A stretch of 64,000 bases of DNA from Progne subis subis (taxonomy: Eukaryota > Chordata > Aves > Passeriformes > Hirundinidae): contig JAKJHU010000152.1 of the NCBI GenBank assembly GCA_022316685.1, positions 62,001 to 126,000 of the forward strand, written 5' to 3'. The notes beneath the pieces were generated by a model that had not been told where the DNA came from, did not search any database, and saw only the letters and a list, made by a program, of their open reading frames with translations. The position numbers were made by a program, and so were the translations under genes. Below, one piece after another: positions 1 to 60,700 of the stretch (position 1 is the stretch's first letter; every line of letters starts with the position of its first letter).

Positions 1-1190
1 AGTGGCCTTGGAACACACAGAGCCCCAGTGCGGCTGGAGGCTCGCAGACAGAAACAGAAAACAAGCTGTTAACACACCACAGCCCCCCTGCCCTCTGCCA
101 AAGCCTCCCTGCTGCATTCATGGCTGTGAGCATGACAGACTATCACCTTTCAGGCACTTCTCACCTGACTAAGAGTCACCTTCAGTAAGGATCAGAGTTG
201 ATACTTCCAAGGCATTCATGAAGGCTTACTATTTACACTTTTTTCTGATTTTCAAGTGCTGTGGCACAGCCTCTGTAAGGGACTGCAAGAGACCCCGTCC
301 ATCTGCAACATCAGCATCATCCTGCAGCTCACAGCAAGTCCCAGTCCCCTGGCAAGGGCATTCCACCAAGCCCTCCTCAGCTCTCCCTCACAGGGAAGCA
401 GGTGGGAGCAATTTCAAACTGCCCCAAGAGACCCAATTCCCTACCCTCCAAACCCACTGCTCCCAGTTGCTACCAGCCCCTCAATTAGGCTGAAGAAGCC
501 AGGTTTTACCCTAGTACAGCAGCTGGGCTCTGGGGCCAGACCAAAACACCTCCTTGCTGTCAGCTGATGGCCTCGCTGAGCAGTGCCCAGCCATTTTGGG
601 AATGACCACAGGTACCTCCACAGCTTGAAGCCCAGGCTGGGCTGGTGACACAAAGCAGGTGGCTAAAAGCATTTTTCTTGCCTGGCCACAAACCCCAAAG
701 TGTCACCCACCCAGTACAGCCCTGTCTACATCCCCTCTGCTCCATCTCTCTGATAATGCTGGGGACCAGCCCTGGAGTGGGCAGTCCAGAGTGGAATCTG
801 GGTGTCCTGGGCACGGACCCCTCTTGTGCACAGCCCAAACCCGGCCGTGGGCAGTGCCAGCGTGTCTTTGCAAACATTCGGCTGCGGCGCAGGAGCAGCA
901 GGAGCCAAGAGCAGCACTCACAGGGTGCCCAGCCAGCCCAGCACTGCCCCAGAGCCCACCAGAAGGACACCTGGGGGTTAAATCCTGACTTCATCTCCTC
1001 CTCTTCACTCACGGCAAAGCAAAACCCCGTGTGGGCTGAGCCTCCCCAGTCCATGTTTTGCATTGAAGCTCCTGCAGGAGGGAGGCTGCACCAAACCCAG
1101 CACTGGGACTTTTGGCTTCAAGACAAGCTGCTTCCTCACAAGGCCTTGAGTGACAACCCCGCTGCTGTGGGATGGAGCCTGTGCAGAGTG
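1..1190. other. Intergenic DNA, no gene recognised
   Basis: Moderately GC-rich sequence with open frames on both strands but no recognisable protein, clear repeat or convincing exon structure. Confidence 0.5.
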
Positions 1191-1196
1191 ACTTAC

Positions 1197-1318
1197 CCTG
1201 AGGGCTGGAGGCATCTCTGTGGCGGCTTCCTCTTGCACTCCCGGATCCGGCAGCCCCGGCTTCTCCAGCCGCTGGAGCAGAGCGAGGAGCGGAGCCTCAG
1301 CGGCGAAGCAGCGGCCAT
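1197..1318 (-). other. Candidate 5' exon of an unidentified minus-strand neighbour
   Basis: In a CpG-rich patch (about 1200-1700) the minus strand has an ATG at 1318 opening 40 stop-free codons rich in Ser and Arg (MAAASPLRLRSSLCSSGWRS at the start), ending at a strong donor, AGG|GTAAGT, at 1196. The Kozak context is weak (C at -3, G at +4). A second frame is also open to the same donor. I do not recognise the protein, and its next exon would lie outside the window or to the left. It could be chance in GC-rich DNA. Confidence 0.2.
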
Positions 1319-1700
1319 GAGGGCGGTTTGCTCACGGGGGCCGCTGGCTCAACCCTCTCACCGCTTCCCCTTTCCGACGGCACAAACAAACCCACCCGTC
1401 CCGTGCCGCAGCTCCCACCACGGCGCCCCGGTGCTGCCCGCTGCCGCCCTCGCGGGGCTCGGGGCTCTGGAAGGGTCCAGCGAAGCCCCCAGGAGGGCTG
1501 CGGGCCCCGAGGCAGGCTGCTGCAGGGCCCTGGCAGCCCTGAAGTTACGATGGCTGCGAGGAGCAGCAATTGCCGCAACTGCTTCCTGTTCCCTTCGGGG
1601 AAAAACCGCTGTGTGTGCCCGGAGAGCCCCGCACGCCCGGCCCGGCCCGGCCCAGCCCGGGGGCTCCTTGCACCACGGCTCGTCAGCCTCCTACACACGG
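1200..1700. promoter_or_regulatory. CpG-rich patch, possible promoter of neighbouring gene
   Basis: CG density rises sharply against the flanks, with GCGGCGAAGCAGCGGCCATG and CCGGCCCGGCCCGGCCCAGC among others. No TATA box is obvious on either strand. Confidence 0.45.
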
Positions 1701-2589
1701 CTCCGCTTAACGAGTCCCAGCTCTTTGCTATCGTGGTCTCACCTTGTGGAACAACAGGGATCCCCAAAGCCCGGCAGGTCTGTCTTAGGCAGGGTGAAGT
1801 GACAGCACAGCACAGAAATGCCTGTACTGACTATATTCACCTGTACAGGTGAGAGACAGACTTCACCTCCAAGGCAGTGCCCCTGCCCTGCCCTTGGCCA
1901 GCAGCCAGAGCCCCTGGCAGGGTCCAGGCTCGGGCTGTTGGCACAGCCATGCCCTCCTTCCCAACAAGCCCCGTGGGCTGAGGCACACATGCTCCTCATC
2001 CCAGAGCCCCGAGCACTCACCAGCCCCAGCCAAACCCTAATCAGAACAAGAACTACTCACACTCCAATTACTCAGAGACCGCAGTTTTGGCAGCACTTAG
2101 AATAGCAATTACCCTATGCTCCAGGAAACCACAAGAGCAAAGAGGAATTAAGGTTTAATTTCTCTGAAGTCCACAAGAGCTCGATTAGCATCAGAGATCA
2201 GGGCAGCTCCTAAACACCAGGCAGCTGCTCCGGCTGATGGGATGGTGAATTGTCCTTGGCTCAAACAAGGACGAGCTCTTTTCCTCCTGCCACGTGTCTG
2301 ACACGGCTTGGGGGATGCTGAAGCTGAGCTGTGCCGGCAGCCTGGAAGAGTGATGAGGGATAATGGCATGAGGGATAATGGCTCGACTGTCCGAGCCCCA
2401 CAGCATCCCAGAGCGCCCAGCAGGAAGCAAACCTCCCAAGACAGCAAGTTCAAGTTTCGTGGCTTATTTTTGCATTTCAGGATCCCCAGAGAACAAGCCT
2501 GTGCCAGAAGAAGCGACTCCAAAACATCTTAAAATACCAGTCTGTTAATGATCATTCTCACAGTGAGAGAATTCTGGATCAGCTTAGAA
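1701..2589. other. Intergenic DNA, no gene recognised
   Basis: Nothing identifiable apart from a 17-bp direct duplication, ATGAGGGATAATGGC, near 2353-2385. Confidence 0.5.
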
Positions 2590-2860
2590 AAAAAAGGGCA
2601 CTGGTGTGCCCTTGAGTGCTGTGTCCAGTTCTGGGCCTCTCACTGCAGAAAAACATTGAGGGGCTGGAAATTGGGCTGCAGAGCAGGGCCAGACTTGGCC
2701 AGAGAAGGGAAGGGAAGGGGCTGGAGAGTCAGTGCTATGAGGGAGCTGGGGAAAGGGCTCAGCCGGGAGAAAAGGAGGCTCAGGGGGATCTCTGGGCTCT
2801 GCACAACTCCTTGACAGGAGGAGCAGCCCTCACCTCGCTGGTGCAGCCGATCAGGAGGGA
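2590..2860 (+). mobile_element. CR1 LINE fragment, internal 3' region
   Basis: It reads in CR1 sense: CTTGAGTGCTGTGTCCAGTT, TCTGGGCCTCTCACTGC, GAGAAAAGGAGGCTCAGGGG, the hallmark line-up of the CR1 3' portion. It ends without the terminal octamers. Confidence 0.9.
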
Positions 2861-4334
2861 AATCTTGGCTCTGGTGAAACAAAATCCAGTTTAAGTTAGT
2901 AACACCCCCAGAGGGGCCGGGGCTGATGCACACCCTGGTTACAGCAGCCCCACCACAGGACAGGGGTGGGGCTGATCCTCTCTCTCTGATGCTTTAAAAC
3001 CGGCAGCGAGGAGTCTGTGCCCTCCAAGGAAGGACCAGGAAATAACAGAATTACATCACACAGCCACAGCTCTCCATGCTCCAGAAGGAATCCTGGCACC
3101 AAAGTTCACCCATGGCATCACCCCAGAGCCCCGAGGCGAGCACAGGGATCACCAGAGCCATCAGGTAGAAGAGTTCCACGGGCTTCACACTACAAGCCTA
3201 CAGTAGGCTGAGCTGTGGGTTTTGGTTTCTTCCTTAACACCATTTATTTTGCAACTTATTCCAAGGTACGAATTTAGTGCTTTCTCCACGGCAAAGCAGC
3301 TCTCAGTGCTGCACACACAGCAGACACAAAATGAACCGTTATTCTTGGATAATTTATTCAGAATTTTAATATAAACAGTTAATTGTTCAATATTCTGACA
3401 CACAGCAAGGATTTTTTTTTTTTTTTTTTAACTATTCAAAGATTTTCTGTACATGTCACTGCTTGGCTCTTAGATATGAAAACACTGAAAAAATAAATCA
3501 AGGGGAAAGGTGGTTTCTTTTTTTTTTTTTTTTTTTTTTTTTCCTTCCTTTTTAAAAAAGTCATGGCACATTTGATCCTTTATTTCAAACAAGAGGTATC
3601 TGCAGTACTATTTGTATTCTGGAACCTTAGATACGCAGAGGGAAAAGTGGGAGCAGCAAGAATGAAAAAAATAAAAACCCCAAGACTTCACAGAACATCA
3701 CCTAACATATAACTGAAACTGTGGTTTATTTAAGTGAAGCAGAGAGCGTTTGCTTTGGGCTGTGCTGGATGAAGCTGATGTCCAGTTCCCCCATCCATGA
3801 GGGTCCTCCAATAAAAACCAGTTTTGATACTCCAAGAATAAAATCATTCCCCTAACTAATGGTAATGTCTTTCCTGCTTAAATAACACTCTACCTTCTGC
3901 AGATTTAGAAATGGCCTTCCTTAAAATTCTCCATCAGTTTTTGTGGGAAAAGACTTGGAAGTGGGGATGGTGGAAGCGTTGGAATGCTGCTGGGAGAGTC
4001 TGGATTTAGAGAGCTTTGGTGTTGAGCCCAGCTCAGAGCTCTCAGGTAAAGAGCCCTCAGCTCAAGATTTACTGGTGCTGCTGGGACTGACCAGGGACTG
4101 GGCTCAGCTAAGCAAGAGCCCACATTTAACCTCCACTGATGGCTCCTCTTTAGCTGCCAGGACTATTCCAGGTCCTCCCAGCCACCAGACCCTGTTCCCA
4201 AGGGATCTTTCTGGGCTGAGAAAGGAAACATATTTAACACCACCAGTTGGAACACTGGAGTGGGAACAAAACCACTACCAGGAAGAGAATTTCTGGCTGA
4301 TTGCAAATCCGTTGGCAAAAGAATAACAACACCA
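2861..4334. other. Spacer downstream of INSR
   Basis: AT-rich toward 4 kb, with the two long T runs and TTTATT hexamers on the plus strand (near 3243, 3353 and 3726) that could serve as alternative INSR poly(A) signals. No gene seen. Confidence 0.5.
3412..3545 (+). repeat. Two long T runs downstream of INSR
   Basis: A run of 18 T at 3412-3429 and a run of more than 20 T at 3519-3542, 90 bp apart, just beyond the predicted 3' end. These may be decayed retroelement tails or simple slippage tracts. Confidence 0.8.
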
Positions 4335-4351
4335 TAGGAGTTAATACTAAC

Positions 4352-4357
4352 TTTATT
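4352..4357 (-). terminator. INSR: Candidate INSR poly(A) signal AATAAA
   Basis: On the minus strand the hexamer AATAAA is followed within about 20-40 nt by GGTGTTGTTATTCTTTTG, a GU/U-rich element of the sort that sits downstream of cleavage sites. This is the best-formed signal found beyond the stop codon. Confidence 0.55.
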
Positions 4358-5090
4358 ATACAATATTTAAAAAGTCATTTCTCTACCTGTCCCCTTACAG
4401 CTTGCATTGTGCTGCAGTGAATTTGCCCAAACTGCAAGAATAAGTGCTTCCTTCCAGGAAGGACAAGAAAATTAATTTTAAAAAGAAATACACATTTAAT
4501 GACAGCAGATTTGCTAAAAACGGTAACTTTAGAGTTGCTTTTCAACAGTCAGGTTCCTCCAAAAGTCAGCTAGATGATTGGCTTCATTCTTGTGATGCTC
4601 CTAAAGGCTGAACACGTCAAGGCTTTACACCGACACTCACGGACAGAATCCAAGCAAAGGGAACACAGAGCCAAGCAGAAGGTAATAAAAAGGCCAAATT
4701 CCATTAAGTTCATACAAATACCAAACTAATCTTACGTTGAATTTCACAAAGTAACTATTTCTTGATTCCGACCCATTCAGCAGTTCCTTTCCCTGGACCA
4801 CAGGACACTCCGAGGGGCGGCGGCTCTTTGGGCAGGGCCGGGGTTCCTGCGAGTCCCCGGCTCCGAGAGGATCACAGGGTTCATCTGCAGTTCCGAGCTC
4901 CCTCCAGGCTCTGAGCCGATCCCACACGGATCACGGGAGCACCTGGCACAGCCTTGACTGTAAGGTTTTATGGCACAAAGATATTTTATGTTCTGGCTTG
5001 TAAAACAAGATTCCAGTCTTGGTAGCAGGAAGGGCCTGGGACACCTCAGGGTCCATCTTCGTGTCACAGTGGCTTTGAGAGGGAACTCGA

Positions 5091-5115
5091 CTGCCTCCCT
5101 CCCTCCCTCCCTCCT
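5091..5115 (+). repeat. (CCCT)n microsatellite in probable 3' UTR
   Basis: Four to five tandem CCCT units (CTGCCTCCCTCCCTCCCTCC). Confidence 0.85.
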
Positions 5116-7624
5116 CTAAAGCAGAGGCTCAGCACCCTTCTCACTCCTGTGATTTCCTATCTGTCTTCAGCACAGTCAGCTCAGTAACACAAGAAACGAC
5201 TTTGAGATTTTTTTTTTTTTTTTCCCCAAAAGAGATACCAACACTATAGCCAACAGACTAAAATTAAGCCAAGTATCCCATCGCTATAATACAAATTTAG
5301 GAGGAAAGAGATAAACTACCCATAAATTAAGAGTACCCTTTAGCAACCTAAAAGCAGCCTCTTCACACCCACACAGCTGCTTTACCATCATCGCTGCAGC
5401 GTGGTCTAGTTCCCATCACCTTTCCCAACCCAGTGCTGGCACAGAGTTTATGTCTGAGCTCTTCTATTTTACAACACAATAGAGTATTTACAAGCAGCCA
5501 AGACAGACACGTTCCTAACCCAGCAGCCAAGCTTTGCAGCGCTGCGCTGGCCCGCGAGAGAAGTTCCAGATTGGCAAGAGCCGTTCAGGAAGTGGCAATC
5601 GAGTTTAATGTGGAAACCTTTCTGAGAGACCTCTCCAGCCTCGCACTTCAGACGTTGTCTCGGTGAAAGCTCAGCAGAGCTCAGCTTCTTGCTCCTTCTG
5701 ATTCACCAGAGGGAATTTCTGGCGATGTGGTGGTGCCAGACTGTGCCCAGGAGGCTCCAGCAGCTCCTGGACAGGCTGAGGGGTCTGTCCTGCTGCCCCG
5801 TGCTGCGAGTGGGGCATTCTCTGATCACAAAGGGCAGCAGCCAACCCTTCAACAAATACTAATGCAAGGAAAGAAAGAGCTTCCCACTGCTGGCTGCCCT
5901 CCTCCAGCCATCCCACCTGCTCTCCTACACCAGTGTTTGGGTTCTCCTAAGCAGCAGCAGCAGCAGCAGAGTGTTGTGCTTCCACTGCAGCTGGGGAATT
6001 CTGCCCCATAAGGATGCGGCCAGAGCAAAGGCCAGCAGCTCCCCCAAGGAAGGCTCAGCACAGAGCCCTGCCCAGGCTGGGGTCCCTGGCAACACCCCAG
6101 AGGTTTCACTAACACTTGAGTCTCCACTTGCAGGAATTCTCTGAGCAGAATCAGCGAGATCCGAGTGAGGCATCCGGGCGTCCCCGCGGCGAGGATCTTC
6201 CAGCAGCAGAGACCGAAGTGTCGGCTGTGAGCCAAGGAAGGATTTTCCAGCAGTGAGAGCTGGGCTTTGCGGGTGATGTTCATTTATTCTTCCTAATTCT
6301 ACAGCTGAGTGTGATCTGTAACAGCCACGAGCAGCAACCACTAGTGTTATTTGTTTTACAGAGGAGAAACATGACACCGTCCCCACTGGTACCACACGCC
6401 CTCCCTCCCCCTGGGCACAAGGTAGGAAGGATGAGTAACCTTCACACAGTGCTGGGTACAAACAACTGCTCCGTTTGGTGCAGGGTGAAGGTGACACTGA
6501 GCCATGGGAGGGGACTGCGTGTCCGTGGAGCAGCACACGCTCCCTGGCTCGGCCATCTGAGTGTTCAAACCATGTGTACTCACAGGGCCAACCAGTATCA
6601 ACCACGTGGAAAAGCCAGACCCAATACGAGGTTCCAATGTTCCTTCAGGTAAAAGATCTTCTATTCCCACAGTTCTGATCACTGCTGTTGGAAATGCTAT
6701 CAAAGCAAGGGTGTGCTGGGAAAGGTTTGTTTCAGGTCACTGGCAGGACCTTGGGTCACCTGTGCACAGCGAGAAGAGCAGTGACCAAGCCACCCCAATG
6801 CAACCCCAACAGCAAGGGCTGGTCCCAGTCTCTGCTCCACGCTGGCACATGCTGATCCAGGAGGAAGCAGCCTGCTCCTTTTAGGTCATGAGTTCACTAA
6901 AGTCCAAATATTTAAATGGCTCTTTTTTTTTTTTTTTTCTTCTTCTTTTTAAATCACAACAGAACTAAGGGATGAGATCAGATCCAAATTTGTAAATGGG
7001 TTCATTGGCCACTACTGTTCAGATTAGGGATTAACAGTGACGAGCCATTCTCCTTCCCATTCCCTTCATGAATGGTCCCTGGTATTGGAATCAGCTGATA
7101 CTGATTTTCCCTGATCCACAATAGGTCCAGACCAGAATATTTTAACAGGTTTAGAGGTGCGTAGTATTAAAAAATATCCTTAAGAAACACTGAGGTAGAC
7201 TGCACCAGAACAGGACAAAAATAATCCCACCACATCCACTTGCCAAGATTTTGCGGATACAAATTTACATGTTCTGTGTGTTTAAGAAAACAAATTGTTG
7301 CTTTTTTTTTTACAGTATTTTATATATTAAAATAAATAAAAAAATTCTAATAAGAAAAACTTCTCTTCCTTAGAAAAGTGTGAGAATATGTCTTCTTTCC
7401 TGCAGTGTAGTATAGAGCTGCTAAACAGTTACGACTTTGTAAAGCAGAAGAAATGTAAACGAGGCCTTTTGAAATCCAAAGGTTCTCACCCATGTCTGGA
7501 CTGTGTTTTCCACCCCAATTTGTGGAGCAACCTGTACCCTCCACCCGGGCCCAACCGATCAGCCTCCAGCAGCAAAGGGCCCAACAGCTCCCGGTGCTGC
7601 CCAGAGTCTGCCGTCCCCCCTCGT

Positions 7625-7684
7625 ATGACCCTGGAAGTGCTGTTTTGGCCAGGAGCAGCTGAGGGCAGAGGTTCCCAGAACCAG
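7625..7684 (+). repeat. Segment duplicated in INSR intron 21 (copy A, 3' UTR)
   Basis: It contains CTGGAAGTGCTGTTTTGGCC and, after a short diverged part, CCAGAACCAG. The same order of blocks occurs at 10539-10599 in the same orientation, with roughly 80-85% identity by eye. Confidence 0.7.
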
Positions 7685-8869
7685 CTGCACCCCTGAGCAT
7701 GGGCTTGGAGAGCTCTTCCCTAGGGACTGCAGCCCCTCTGCCTCGCTCACAGCAGCACTGCCCGGGCTGGAGTCACGGCCCAGCCCATGTTCCTGCCGCC
7801 AGGACACCTGGCTTTCTCCTGGCAGAGAGCACAAAGCAGATCTTGGACTTCTCCAGGAGGAGAAGTGAAGGACTCAGCACCTCTCCCTGCTGTTCAAGCA
7901 TCTCCTGCATGACACGGGCCTGCGACATCCGTCATCTTCCTCCCGCGCTGCTCCCGCCAGCTCCGCGCTGGTTTCACCAGCCCCGGTTGAGTTTCACCCA
8001 ACACCGGGCGCCCAGCATCTCCGTCTTTGCAAACAGCAGCACAACAAAGCACAGTCCTGCCGGCGAGCGCCGACGTCCCGACGAGCCGCGTCCCGGGAAT
8101 CTCGGGGAACACAGGGCTGGAGGCCTGGGAGCAGCAGAGAGGCGGCAAACCTCGGTCACCTCGGGCGTGCGGAGCCCAGAGCTTTGTGCTCCCCCCTTCA
8201 GTGTCCCTTCCTCAGCTCCAGTTCGTGCTCTTCTCTCTCCGGCTGCATCTGCGGCACGGAAGGCAAAGCGAGGGGCACGGGGGCAGAGGAGGAGCAGGAC
8301 TCGAGGCCAGGATGTTCTGTGTCCTTCATCTCCAACACCCAAAGATGGGGCTTCGACTGGAGCCAAGTGACTGTGTTGTATAAATCATGAAACTATTACA
8401 AAGCCTTGTCAAGTATGAACTGAACGTGTGCTTCATCGCTCCTGCAAGGCTAAAATTAGTTCATTCTGAAATCTTTGGACCACTTTAAGACCAAACAATC
8501 CCCCAAAACTCTCGTCGCCCCAAAAGGATCATAAACAGTCAATAATTTATATGAAGTTAAAATTTCAACTAAAGACATCTTTAAATATGTTACAACAAAC
8601 AATATATATACTCAATGCTGTAAGGACAGAAAACTCCGTGTCTCAGGTCAGGGGACTCCTACTTCGTTTGGTCTTGAAAGTACCCACAAATCTCAGAGTT
8701 CTGCTCATTTAGCTCCCAGCACGTTTTCCTCATTTGTTAATGAGAGAAAACCTGCTCCCAAGAGTCCTCAGTATAAAAAAATAATCTGTTTAGGATTCAG
8801 TCCCTCCAGGGAAATGGGGAAAAAAAGATAAGTACACACTTCCAAGAAGAGGAAAGCTCCTGTGAGAAC

Positions 8870-9010
8870 AGAGAATTACAGAGTATGCTGAGTTGGAAGG
8901 GACCCACCAGGATCATGGAATTCAACTCCTGGCCCTGTGCAGGACACCCCGAGAATCCCACCATGTGCCTGAAAGCGCTGTAAGTTGTGTACAAACCCAG
9001 CAGTGTCTCT
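8870..9010 (-). mobile_element. CR1 3'-end fragment in probable INSR 3' UTR
   Basis: The reverse complement of a CR1 tail: GAGTTGGAAGGGACCCACCA, GGATCATGGAATTCAACTCC. It is sense with INSR and so would be transcribed in the UTR. Confidence 0.8.
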
Positions 9011-9610
9011 TTTGCCATGGGGCACACCCCACATGTTGATACTGCACACACGCACACACACGCCCACGCACGCACCCTGGGGGCTTCCCCCCTTGAAAAC
9101 AAAGTATGAAAGCAGCAGCTATTGGTCAATCTGAGGATCTGGCGCGTCCGACTGATGTGCTGAATCCTTCAGCTGTAGTGGAGAGCCTGCCTGAAAGCCT
9201 GGAATTCTGCTGGAAATGCTCTTGTTCCACGCTGCTGGGCTGGAGCTCAGGCACCAGAGAACTTCACGTCTCCTGCTGGCAAACGCAGACGCTTCTCCTT
9301 CAGTTGAACTCACACGGTCGCTTCCTGTTGTGAAACCATGGTTACAGAAGGGACAGCAGCCATGGAAACCTCTTCCATTTATGTTCACAGATAAGTCCAC
9401 TGACAACCAGTCAACTTGGCAAAAAAAAAAAAAAAGAAAAAAAAAAAGAAAAAAAAAAGAACCCAACAAAAAAGAAATTAATCGTAAGATGATTAAAAAT
9501 CTGAAGAGTTTGCAGATGTGTGTCATACACTGTGGCAGCACTAACAAGAGTCCTGAGATTTGTGGAGGGGGGAAAAAAGCAGACACAACCCTTGGGCCAA
9601 ACAGGAAGTG

Positions 9611-59914
<50,304 letters not shown>

Positions 59915-60023
59915 CCCGCGCCGCTGCCGCGGCCGCCGCCGCCCGGCGCGAATCAGAGCCCGCGGGGCGGGCGCGGGGGCCGGGCCCGGCCGAGCATCGC
60001 CGGTGGAGCCCCCGCGGAGCCCC

Positions 60024-60029
60024 TTTATA
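60024..60029 (-). promoter_or_regulatory. INSR: TATA box of INSR promoter
   Basis: The minus strand reads GCGCTATAAAGGGGC. It lies 110-115 nt upstream of the ATG, so initiation about 28 nt downstream (near 60000) would give a 5' UTR of about 85 nt. It sits in a CpG island with GC boxes (for example GGGGCGG at 60155-60161). Mammalian INSR promoters are described as TATA-less and GC-rich, so the site is notable; whether it is used is inference. Confidence 0.5.
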
Positions 60030-60116
60030 GCGCCGGGCCCCTCCCTGCCCGCGGTGTCGGCCCCGGCCCGGCGGCCCCTTCCAGCGCAGGCCGGGCTGGC
60101 GGCGGCGCCCCGGCCA

Positions 60117-60124
60117 GTAAACAA
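60117..60124 (-). promoter_or_regulatory. INSR: Forkhead/FOXO element TTGTTTAC in INSR promoter
   Basis: The minus strand reads TTGTTTAC (plus GTAAACAA), the exact DAF-16/FOXO-binding core, about 90 nt upstream of the TATA box in otherwise very GC-rich DNA. FOXO factors are known to raise insulin receptor transcription when insulin is low, so the position fits a feedback site. Binding is not shown by sequence alone. Confidence 0.5.
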
Positions 60125-60256
60125 GGGGCTGCCCCCGTCAGCTGCGAGCCGAGCGGGGCGGCCGCAAGAGGCGGCGCGGAGCGCGGGCACGGGACGGGAC
60201 GGGCCGGGGGAGGAGCAGCGGCAGAGGCGGCGGCGGCGGCGGCAACCAGCCACCTA

Positions 60257-60350
60257 TCATCCATCCGTCCGTCCGTCCGTTCGTCCATCCATCCATCCAT
60301 GCATCCATCCGTCCGTCCAGCCTTCTATCCGCCCACCCTCCCACCCATCC
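60257..60350 (+). repeat. ATCC/GTCC tetranucleotide repeat upstream of INSR promoter
   Basis: Tandem (ATCC)n and (GTCC)n units with a few interruptions (CATCCATCCATCCATGCATC, CCGTCCGTCCGTCCG) lie about 230-320 nt upstream of the TATA box and are likely length-variable. Confidence 0.85.
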
Positions 60351-60459
60351 AGGCCGCCTCCGAGCCCTGCTGGCGCTGCCCGAGGAACCGCTGTGGCCTC
60401 GGTAGCGTCCAGCTAATGAAACGCAGGAGTTGGGCAGCCTCACCTCGCTGTGGGTTCAA

Positions 60460-60700
60460 ATGCAAGGAGAGTAGGGTTAGGTTAGACATTAGGGGAAATA
60501 ATTCTACTCGGAGGGTGGTGAAGCCCTGGCACAGCTGTGGCTGCCCCTGGATCCCTGGCAGTGCCCAAGGCCAGGTTGGACAGGGCTGGGAGCAGCCTGG
60601 GACAGTGGAAGGTGTCTCTGCCATGGCAGGGGTAGAACGAGATGGTCCCCAAGGGCCCCTTCCAACCCAAACCATTCTGGGATTCTGTCTCTCTGTCCCC
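60460..60700 (+). mobile_element. CR1 3' fragment upstream of INSR
   Basis: The same CR1 segment in sense orientation: GGTTAGACATTAGGGGAAAT, GTGGCTGCCCCTGGATCCCT, CCCCTTCCAACCCAAACCAT, TTCTGGGATTCTG. It marks the outer edge of the CpG island. Confidence 0.93.

Larger units (their letters stand above)
4335..9610 (-). other. INSR: Probable INSR 3' UTR (about 5.3 kb)
   Basis: No other gene is visible between the stop codon and 4335, and mammalian INSR messages also have 3' UTRs of several kilobases. The end is set by a poly(A) signal at 4352-4357 followed by a GU-rich stretch. Inside are an A-rich run (9420-9460), a CA-rich run (about 9041-9078), an inverted CR1 fragment (about 8870-9010), a CpG-enriched patch (about 7900-8350), one copy of a segment repeated in intron 21 (7625-7684), and a T run (6925-6941). 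Extent is inferred; earlier or later cleavage sites are possible (a further TTTATT lies at about 3243). Confidence 0.6.

Noticed and set aside
645..1802. 385-codon plus-strand frame
   Set aside because: GC-rich, low-complexity composition with Pro/Ser/Ala bias and no recognisable domain; it overlaps a CpG-rich patch that explains the lack of stops.
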